Part shown: positions 56,801 to 62,295 of the stretch, in pieces
Numbering within the stretch: the first letter of the stretch is position 1
How the letters are laid out: every line of letters starts with the position of its first letter
IMG/VR virus record: IMGVR_UViG_3300043435_000756
Span: 1-62,295 of that record
Length of the DNA: 62,295 nucleotides
Strand: one strand, 5' to 3'
From: a virus
The notes under the pieces: generated by a model
Told to the model about the DNA's origin: nothing
What the model saw: only the letters and a program-made list of their open reading frames with translations
The model's database searches: none
Translations under genes and position numbers: made by a program

Positions 56801-59099
56801 AACACGTTATGGCCTTACAGCAGAAGCTGCTCAAAAGGCAGGACTTAAGTTTACTGATTATAACTCTAAGCTTGCTGATACAGTTAAAAATATAGAAGCC
56901 ATACGAGAAAGAAACCAAATGCTTTTTGAAAGCATGCAAGATGCGGGGCTTCCTATTTCTATGACAATTGAAGAGTATAAAAAGCTTAAGAAAGAAGTTA
57001 AGGAAACCTATACCGATCAAATTAAATTAATTAATCAATCTAAGGAATCAGAGCTTCCGCAGGTAGCAATCGATATTAAGACCGCATTGATGGCCGCTGG
57101 AATGTCAGCGGATGAAGCAAGCAAAAAAATATTTGCAATGTTTAAGCTTTCTGATCAGGCAGAAAAGGCTGGAGCATTTACTGTAGGCAACCGTGCATTT
57201 AAAAATATTAGAACAGGCCAGGATGCAGCAGAATCTGCAATAAACAATTATGTTTCTGCTTCAGCAAATAATGGACGTGAAGGCGCAAAGGCAGTCAACA
57301 CTGGTCTGATGGCTATACAGGCTGGAATTATAGATGAGATTGAAAAAAGCAAGAAGGCTGCAAAAGCAGACAAGAGCGGAAACACAAAAGTATTAACTGA
57401 GTATCAAGCACAAGAAGCAATGCTTAAAAAGTTAAATAAACTAGAGTCTTCTAAGGCCGTACTTACTGCAGGAACTAGAGCAGAAATGATTAAACAAAAT
57501 CCAGAACTTAGAAAAATTATTAACCCTATGGATACAGTTGTTAGCCTATTTGAAAAAATGAGTCTTGGGGCAAAGGGTTTTACTGGAGATCTTTCACAAC
57601 TAGGCGCCGAAGCAGTAAGGAATTTGTCTATGGTTGCCGATTCAGTTGCCGCATCGGTTGCTTCAGCAAACAAAGAAGGACTATTAAAAGAAAATTATAA
57701 AGCTTTAAAAAAGTTAACAGATCAGAGAGATGTTCTAGAGAAAGCGGCTAAAGGCCAAAGCGCTCAAAAACAAATTGATACTAAAAACGAATTAAAGCGT
57801 TTACAAAGTCAGATAGATGCAAACAACAAGCTAGCAGATGCAAGGCTAAAAGCCCTTGATGCAGCAAAGCAAGAGGGTGACATTGGCAGAGAGATTGCTA
57901 AAAAGCAGGCGGAATACGATGCTGCAATTGCAACTGGAAATACAGCAGGTGCTCAGCAGGCAAGCCTTGATATGGAAGGACTTCAGTCTACCCTACAATA
58001 TAATTCACAGAAGAAAGCAATTGAAGATGCAAACAAATTGGCCAATGCTCCTCTTGAAGCTAAAATTAAAGCAATCAACGCTGGACAAGAAAAGATGTCA
58101 GATAATGCAGCTCTTGCAGCAGAAAATTTAGGTGCATTAAATAAAAAGATTGCAACACAGACGCAACAAATTAATGATGTTAATCAAGCAATGACTACAT
58201 TAAGAATTAATGCCTATGCTTTAGGAATGACTCTAGAGGAATATGCAAAAACACCTGAAGGCCAAGCCGCTTCAGCAGGTGTAGTTGGAACCGTAAACAC
58301 AGCAAGACCAGAAACAATTGTCACGCCTAAGTTGCAATTAAAGAGATCTCCTAGGGTAAATAATCCAAGCGTGACAGACCAGGCTGCAGGTTTTATGGGC
58401 GGAGTAGAAGGCGCTATTACAAAAGGCTTAGCCTCAAAGGGAATTACTGTCGACGCAATGACAGGAGACATTAATATTAATGGCAAGAAAATGGACATGA
58501 GTCCGTCAAAGGCTACCGCTAAGATTAGTTCTGTTCCTACAACTCTGGGAGCAACTGCTGGAGCCTATGCAGGAGCTACAATTGTTCATCCATCTACCTT
58601 AATCGCAGCAGGTGCAACACAAACAACAAATACTAAAAATGGAAGGCCAAGCTCTACCTGGATTGGTGTTGAGTTCTTAGATAAGAATGGTAAAAAATGG
58701 AAAGTAACAGGTGATGGTTCACCAGCAGGCCTTAATGTTCAAGCAGTAAAAGCTGGATATGGAACCATGAAGCTTAATCCAAAGGTTCCTACAATTGTTG
58801 GAGACCGTGGACCAGAAATGGCGTTTGGAGGAATGGTTATCCCTAATATGGCTAAGCTACCATTTGCATCTCCAAGATATGATGTAGGTCAAGCAGCCAA
58901 AATGTTTGAGCCAATGAGCGATTCTAGAGGCGGCGGAAACGTAATTAATCTTACACAGAACATATACCCATCTGAAGGTATGAATACTGATGCATTTGTA
59001 AGACAAGTGGTATCAATGACAAAGCAGGCCATTGGACAAGATACAAAGTTAAATGCTAAAATGAAGGGTAACCCAATGAATGTGAGTATTAAAACATGA
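50880..59099 (+). CDS. tape measure protein, 2739 aa, with embedded kinase-like segment
   Basis: Sets tail length; by its size (about 1.5 A per residue) a tail of roughly 400 nm is implied. N-terminal helical part (1-540), hydrophobic segment (about 537-570), a TP901-type region, and repeated short motifs with GGIVPGTGNTDTYHTTAEPG (about 905), VVLTPGEAVIPANIA (about 960), QPYVVGEKGPEVFVPRNAGG (about 1795) and PTIVGDRGPEMAFGGMVIPN (about 2640). A second hydrophobic zone lies at about 1830-1960. Residues about 1355-1590 contain a distinct globular segment: Lys1374 (VFVKP), Glu1385/Glu1390 (AELRATEIAR) and GDKDLGRGNLSGNILADVG (Asp1455, Asn1462/Asn1466, Asp1470), an order like the catalytic K-E-D-N-D of protein/lipid kinases. 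Coiled-coil sequence dominates about 2060-2480. Confidence 0.85.
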   Translation: MADNLITTNITANADFTGLRTQLAATTAQLLKLQEVTAGTNAKLANQIAVMNKAFATTLTSTGQFSQHFVSLTSDVEKFGKNLDRGRLKLNDYYNTWSGHTKRTSNLVRDLAKQQVMLEQAIIQPVGKNAQGLMQYNVMVAKGLDEVKNKTAIARQELAIMNKVMNDGATSLINWGKNTQWAGRQLTVGLTVPLAAFGMAAQKAFREADQELVRLQKVYGGLSSVSAVELAKVRKDVSETAREIAGAYGIAYKDTIGLAADLAATGQQGQALLEATKETSRLAILGEVDRQEAMKATLAIQNAFKSSTEELTQSIDFLNAVENQTSTSLADLVEAIPKAGPVVKSLGGDVKDLALYLTAMKEGGVNASEGANAIKSAMASLINPTKVAKEMFNGFGIDIDQIVTSNAGNLTATIMDLQSALDNLDPLSKSRAIEQLFGKFQYARMSALFANLGKEGSQTLQVMDLMKSSATDLANISARELGMLTESASGKFKRALASVQADLASVGNQFLTISTKVLEVVDGIIKFFQKLPQPVKTFLNVLGGITAVSGPIIMLAGVMGNFIGYVIKGIFHLRQLVKGGQGFKLLTPEIMAADAAAKGLATSFYSDTEATVVLTNAINTLAASFDTLEIKANSAKVAVQPGISTLAGGVIAAGTPGGQRYVDKNNPLVGEAYTRDMSHMIPAQTQQPGTIFGTVPGASPVNIRIGKNPQAYMNQDLPKIPGVTSVNGISTGVVAQEAAKWHAMTAAIAMQSEAEIKVLKAEVMATGTITSGLSDSYQALLPQFSEITQMAALETEAIVKQLQASKITVDQARAKVIQLNATVEAMLAETTAMTATSMGRTANLTTVPLTSQPVVDPVSGKSNMKEMFHKGSTKTLVDRIARALGGVRTSGAGYNIQTTKPKFARGGIVPGTGNTDTYHTTAEPGAFVINKKSTEQNMPTISKLLGGTPTFRNAGGAVPVVLTPGEAVIPANIAQRDPGLMLQLNGGPGNTSGMGRFDGGKIRAQAERNIRMASAYASRLYVPKNFLEDNQVRHVMHDAAVLNSLGMSEVESVRTAKKLYDEARQYSYDPKTDTINDDRMREIKEKQTRELDKKIGGGLIKAPLRSGSGKMQPTPVAKRDSAVHPSPSLLSTLTKMGFANAGEVKRLQMELFGRSAWDDKIQKWVPNTHGYATEHDRVMAQNTLSTKGNFGQAQAGNDEINKWTNTFSRLTQGSDNPFEDRLPQTETERRMAIDTIGKVLGLGTGPGTEERIIKAPLRLKHNFGITKVFMDFLKSKKGRKLNAGGMVPGQFAQKLFRGGKALFLGMPRTIKQVEAQRAAKAAMEKANQAVKDSRFSKTPVTDYDGLLEPTSGRSFPVAGIGGIYNKGGDKVFVKPVLDEKAALAELRATEIARDVHGLQTPNQRVVVMRDPTDPTGSRTLLALESKYNPAIANQDGKFTSDQYFRQLVASALRGDKDLGRGNLSGNILADVGPAGVFGAASGPRDYSATMPSFKHQAMVNLMGVKGSGAKKFFAESTAGIPKGMTADQYNDRMLQEINEALPKLKQTISRFDLNSEEKVVYNAMIQRLSDARRQTYGDLHGVHSSLKMSPEKTMTPAAIAKMIAADELKRRQKGHSVSLSDNAFKTAENGFNIGGMIGNVLKGRAMHRIGAGFGPTGAPKPSMYESAPWGVNSLSIKMAETLFASTGLRKNTQKLFYDKFAAALAKEKPYGYVKDAQGSLKNALEPEVLDSVIRSAASDLIGDRAVLSQLSPIDKDILRKKFLNWESKKDTPLTDSLKKVIFGLEKREMGGPVNAGQPYVVGEKGPEVFVPRNAGGIIPNRSTMAQGYNIGGMIAPMLAALVAQLLGGKIGGMGGTALSTLGGIIPFMMMGGGGGKQRPEGFTYSGAVSDRKTGPVTSRMGGLGNTLAQSLPGAGKAALQADKLAASGSKLAPMLGRVALMATRANLVVAGLSTTIALGIKRMRDHNEHLRIGATRYGLTAEAAQKAGLKFTDYNSKLADTVKNIEAIRERNQMLFESMQDAGLPISMTIEEYKKLKKEVKETYTDQIKLINQSKESELPQVAIDIKTALMAAGMSADEASKKIFAMFKLSDQAEKAGAFTVGNRAFKNIRTGQDAAESAINNYVSASANNGREGAKAVNTGLMAIQAGIIDEIEKSKKAAKADKSGNTKVLTEYQAQEAMLKKLNKLESSKAVLTAGTRAEMIKQNPELRKIINPMDTVVSLFEKMSLGAKGFTGDLSQLGAEAVRNLSMVADSVAASVASANKEGLLKENYKALKKLTDQRDVLEKAAKGQSAQKQIDTKNELKRLQSQIDANNKLADARLKALDAAKQEGDIGREIAKKQAEYDAAIATGNTAGAQQASLDMEGLQSTLQYNSQKKAIEDANKLANAPLEAKIKAINAGQEKMSDNAALAAENLGALNKKIATQTQQINDVNQAMTTLRINAYALGMTLEEYAKTPEGQAASAGVVGTVNTARPETIVTPKLQLKRSPRVNNPSVTDQAAGFMGGVEGAITKGLASKGITVDAMTGDININGKKMDMSPSKATAKISSVPTTLGATAGAYAGATIVHPSTLIAAGATQTTNTKNGRPSSTWIGVEFLDKNGKKWKVTGDGSPAGLNVQAVKAGYGTMKLNPKVPTIVGDRGPEMAFGGMVIPNMAKLPFASPRYDVGQAAKMFEPMSDSRGGGNVINLTQNIYPSEGMNTDAFVRQVVSMTKQAIGQDTKLNAKMKGNPMNVSIKT

Positions 59100-59563
59100 G
59101 CTATCCAATGACACTTCCTGTAGGATCATTAATTTATTTTGACACAGGCACAGACGCAAATACCCCAACTTGGACAAAATTGTCTGAGCATAATAGAGGC
59201 TCAGCGTCGGTAGACGTAGACAGAATTGAAAAGACTCAAAGAATGTCAAATGGCTCATTGAGAAAAATATGGATTGCAGATAAAAAAACAGTATCCGCTT
59301 CTTGGGGAGATATCCCTACATATAGCACCATGACCGTGGACGGTGGAATGGGTGCAGAAGATATAAGAGCATTCTATTTAAATAAAGGTAAGGGAACATT
59401 TAAGGTTAAGATATCCTATAATGCAGTTTCTGCAAGAGATGAAATTATCCTAGCCTCCTTTACATCATGTAGTTTTACTGTATCTAAAAGAAATGTTAAA
59501 TCTACTACAGCCTCAGTCCCGCAAGAGTTTTGGGATGTATCTTTATCTTTAGAAGAGGTATAA
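59096..59563 (+). CDS. tail protein following the tape measure (155 aa)
   Basis: Starts MSYPMTLPVGSLIYFDTGTD, overlapping the tape measure stop (ATGA). TWTKLSEHNRGSASVDVDRI-EKTQRMSNGSLRKIW and a SFTVSKRNVKSTTA segment are consistent with a beta-sandwich tail protein, possibly a tube-like distal tail component. Family assignment not certain. Confidence 0.7.
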   Translation: MSYPMTLPVGSLIYFDTGTDANTPTWTKLSEHNRGSASVDVDRIEKTQRMSNGSLRKIWIADKKTVSASWGDIPTYSTMTVDGGMGAEDIRAFYLNKGKGTFKVKISYNAVSARDEIILASFTSCSFTVSKRNVKSTTASVPQEFWDVSLSLEEV

Positions 59564-59564
59564 A

Positions 59565-62295
59565 TTGATATCAGTATCAAATACCGTCAAAAACGCATTA
59601 AATAAATCCGTTAGCGTCTCTGTGACCAATGGATGCCACCTTGAGTATAATATGAACGACTTGATCCTGGGAGCGTCTGTAACAGCCCCAGAAGGCGTTA
59701 TAACGGCAACTCTGACCTCTAAAGACGGAACATACACCTATAGACCATTTGAAAAGCTATTTCCAATAACAAGCATAATTGATCCAAGACGCCCAAAGAA
59801 GGCTGGAATCCAGTATATGATTTCGGGAGACCCAAGCATACCCTCAACACTTTCTACTACGGGCATTGGAAGCGCAGCCACATATGCTTCTGCAAAAGAA
59901 TTTAGCAAAAGACTTTATTTTTCTAGCACAAAAACAGCCTATAAATATTGGGTAACTCCCAAAGCGGCAGGCATGCTTTTGTCTAACTGTATTCTATCTG
60001 TATCTTACCCAGCAGATAAGACTGCTGCTACAAATAAGATTGTTGTTAAATTTGAAACATCGCATTCTAAGCCAACATCATGGACTGTTAAACTAGTTAA
60101 CTTGGCGGGAGCAGAGTCATTAATATATACTGGAACAACTTGCCCAGATTCTGGAGTAGTAAATTTATACTATAACGGAACATCTTGGTCAGAGACAGAG
60201 CCTGCTACGGTATCTGAAGGAATAAATTTAAGCGGATTAAAGCTGCAGATTAACTCTATTGATGCTTCAGGCGGGTATCTAGGAATAATTGAAATATCAG
60301 CAAGACTAGTAAGAGATGTTACGGCATCCTTAGAGTCATTTAATATATCTCAGAACTCATCAGATCAAATAGATGGATTGGTTCCAGTAGGTGATGTTAC
60401 AGCAAACTCATTAAGAATGAATTTAAATTCATATGATCGGTCATATGCCTACCATGACAGAGATATTCCTTTTAATAAAGCAAAGATTAATATGTATAAG
60501 AATGTAATCATTAGACCATTCACCATAGTCGAATCAGAAAAAATAAATCTTGGAGTTTTTTATATGGACTCCTATGAGGTAGACGAGTTTGGAGAAATTT
60601 CAATAAATGCGCTAGATGGCGCTAGGGATCTTCAATACATTAAACCGCCTGATATTGTAACAAAGGATATGTCATCAGTTGCAATTATTAGAAGGTTGCT
60701 AGACTCAGTTGGATTTACAAACTATAAGTTTAATTTAGCTACAAATGACAATTCAATTGTAACCCCGTTTTATTGGTATACCGATCCCTCAAAGACGGTC
60801 TGGCAACACGTTCAAGACTTATGTAAAGATACACAGATGATTGCAGTATTTGATAATAATGATATCTTACAGTTCTACCCTAGAGGATATATTTTTGATA
60901 ATACAAAAACTCCAGTGGCATCTTTTAGATATAATAACACATCAGATGGCAAGCTTGCAAACATAGCATCAATTGCAATTGAAAATATACCAAGCGTAAA
61001 GGCAATTAAAGTTCTTTACAGTCCACAAACTACATCTAATTACGATGGAGATGGAGACAAGGTCTACACATCTCCAGTAGTTCAACTAGGAGCCGCAGCC
61101 TTAATTGAGGACTTAGGTCCACCGCCAACAACTCCAGGTGCAAGTCTTGGAGTAATTAAGCTATCGCCTGTTCAGATAACTTCAGCTGCTGCAACACTTT
61201 ATTCTTATACTGGATATTTAGTTTTAGGAAAAGAAATAATTGAATACGATGCTATTCAGTATACTTATGAGCCTTCTCCACCGATAGCTGGACAGCCTAC
61301 TGTTGAAAAATGGATCACATCTGATTCGGATATACAGTCAAGTCAAGCACTTGCAAAGCCAAATAGCTTTAAGCCAACAGGTCAATATAGAATTAAAAAA
61401 AGAAATGCCTTTGATGTTGTTAAGAGCGATGATCTTACATCTTTAACCCACAGTGCTGACATAGCATCTTTGCAGGCAGAGTGGGAAGGAAGAAAGTGGG
61501 ATTCTACAGTAGGGGGAGCAGGAGCATACACTACAGATAACTCTGTGTTTACCTTAAAAGAGGTTTCAATTAAAGACGCAGATGGCAAAGGGGTGGGAAA
61601 GAATAATGATTTATTCTACTCAGTTCCTAGATCAATGATGACCGTATTTGCTCCAGTTGTTGAGTCAAAGCCAAGTGCACTAGATGCAAACCTAACTGAA
61701 TATATTCAAAATACAAAATACAGCCTTGTAACAGAAAAAACTGTTTCTCCAAAATACGCTAAGACAGACGGATCGGCCACAGAAAATTTTGTTATAGGTA
61801 CGAACATGTACTTCCCTCTCTTGAAGAAGCCAAGCGATAGTCGTGCTACGGGAGAACAAAGAACCATCTCTGGACTTGCATTCTCATTAAATGCAAATAA
61901 TACAAGCGGATATTTTCTGTCTATTGCTACATCACAAAATAGTAACGCAGATAAATCATACAGGGATATTAATTTTTATAAAATTGTAAATGGCAAGCCT
62001 GTAAAGATGACAGATCAGCAAAAAGAAGATGACGGATCTATTGTTACAAACATAAATGGCGGAAAAATGTATAGGGTAGATATTCGTGCCAACTATTCAA
62101 CTCCCACTGTTGCTGCAGGACAGCCAACACCAGGCAAAGTTTTAACTCTTAGGGTTTCTATTAACAACAAATCCTTTGTAGTTGTTGATCAAGATCCTTT
62201 TACTATAACTCAAAAGATAGGCCTTATGTCTCTTCAAGGAGTTTCAGCTTTTGACTACATCTATGCTGCTCCATTAACAATTGAAGAATTTACTG
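59565..62295 (+). CDS. large minor tail protein, TTG start, runs off window edge
   Basis: The frame is open from the TTG at 59565 (after AGAGG, one base after the previous stop) to the end, 910 codons visible. Sequence begins LISVSNTVKNALNKSVSVSV and includes IIDPRRPKKAGIQYMISGDP, NINMYKNVIIRPF-like YKNVIIRPFTIVESE, and AAVFDNNDILQFYPRGYIFD-like DNNDILQFYPRGYIFDNTKT. The mixture fits a central tail hub/baseplate protein (Tal-like). TTG is used in place of ATG. C-terminus missing. Confidence 0.75.
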   Translation, partial: MISVSNTVKNALNKSVSVSVTNGCHLEYNMNDLILGASVTAPEGVITATLTSKDGTYTYRPFEKLFPITSIIDPRRPKKAGIQYMISGDPSIPSTLSTTGIGSAATYASAKEFSKRLYFSSTKTAYKYWVTPKAAGMLLSNCILSVSYPADKTAATNKIVVKFETSHSKPTSWTVKLVNLAGAESLIYTGTTCPDSGVVNLYYNGTSWSETEPATVSEGINLSGLKLQINSIDASGGYLGIIEISARLVRDVTASLESFNISQNSSDQIDGLVPVGDVTANSLRMNLNSYDRSYAYHDRDIPFNKAKINMYKNVIIRPFTIVESEKINLGVFYMDSYEVDEFGEISINALDGARDLQYIKPPDIVTKDMSSVAIIRRLLDSVGFTNYKFNLATNDNSIVTPFYWYTDPSKTVWQHVQDLCKDTQMIAVFDNNDILQFYPRGYIFDNTKTPVASFRYNNTSDGKLANIASIAIENIPSVKAIKVLYSPQTTSNYDGDGDKVYTSPVVQLGAAALIEDLGPPPTTPGASLGVIKLSPVQITSAAATLYSYTGYLVLGKEIIEYDAIQYTYEPSPPIAGQPTVEKWITSDSDIQSSQALAKPNSFKPTGQYRIKKRNAFDVVKSDDLTSLTHSADIASLQAEWEGRKWDSTVGGAGAYTTDNSVFTLKEVSIKDADGKGVGKNNDLFYSVPRSMMTVFAPVVESKPSALDANLTEYIQNTKYSLVTEKTVSPKYAKTDGSATENFVIGTNMYFPLLKKPSDSRATGEQRTISGLAFSLNANNTSGYFLSIATSQNSNADKSYRDINFYKIVNGKPVKMTDQQKEDDGSIVTNINGGKMYRVDIRANYSTPTVAAGQPTPGKVLTLRVSINNKSFVVVDQDPFTITQKIGLMSLQGVSAFDYIYAAPLTIEEFT

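Noticed and set aside
1-62295. CRISPR arrays, insertion sequences, integrase or attachment sites
   Set aside because: No regularly spaced short repeats, no transposase, integrase or repressor-type gene was recognised; repeats present are operon-end elements and fibre codon repeats.

Overview
This window looks like part of the genome of a tailed double-stranded DNA phage (Caudoviricetes). The evidence is a contiguous head-tail block: HK97/PBSX-type portal, prohead protease with scaffold, HK97-fold capsid protein, connectors, major tail protein, frameshifted tail chaperones and a 2,739-residue tape measure, which points to a long non-contractile tail. No integrase, lysogeny repressor, tRNA, CRISPR array or insertion sequence was seen. 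Base composition is AT-rich (by eye about 40% GC). A D29-gp88-family protein, an EF-hand holin of the actinophage type, many leaderless-looking starts and CRP/GlxR-like palindromes suggest an actinobacterial host, possibly a low-GC freshwater lineage; that host call is inference.

Layout. (1) 1-4,795, minus strand: six short operons of small early or accessory genes built on one plan. Each has a TGTGA-N6-TCACA palindrome, then a TGTCRG-N10-TAnnnT promoter, then a leader containing AACGAAAGG (degenerate in one), then tightly overlapping small ORFs. Four of the operon junctions carry a repeated GC-rich element with CGACACGCC motifs. Many of these genes are shorter than 60 codons. (2) 4,796-5,282: a promoter, a candidate structured ncRNA of about 160 nt and its terminator. 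(3) 5,283-6,340, plus strand: a small HNH protein and a run of ATGA-overlapping zinc-knuckle and single-pass membrane microproteins. (4) 7,791-6,687, minus strand: an exported lysozyme/transglycosylase-like endolysin and three small genes, ending in a strong terminator. (5) 8,020-10,268, plus strand: adenosylcobalamin-dependent class II ribonucleotide reductase and a holin. (6) 10,336-41,546, plus strand: about 31 kb of fibre, adhesin and fibre-chaperone genes with collagen-like Gly-X-Y repeats, Mtd-N-like domains, LamG-like domains, YadA-head-like repeats, cupredoxin-like domains, three paralogous 513-526-residue adhesins, and a striking protein with about 50 cysteines in 250 residues. (7) 41,603-62,295: the head-tail morphogenesis block, ending inside a large tail protein cut by the window edge.

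How the parts fit. The reductase supplies deoxynucleotides for replication. Endolysin and holin handle lysis. The head genes build and process the capsid, and the chaperone pair and tape measure build the tail. The very large fibre region implies a complicated or modular host-recognition apparatus. No terminase subunit lies in the window, so packaging genes must be elsewhere. The left-arm operons are probably coordinately switched through their shared sites.

Points most worth a second look: the cysteine-rich insertion (15,696-17,042), a kinase-like segment inside the tape measure (about 54,950-55,660), cupredoxin-like copper-site residues on two collagen fibres, the six-fold repeated regulatory architecture, the candidate ncRNA, and an internal Shine-Dalgarno-driven scaffold start inside the protease gene.
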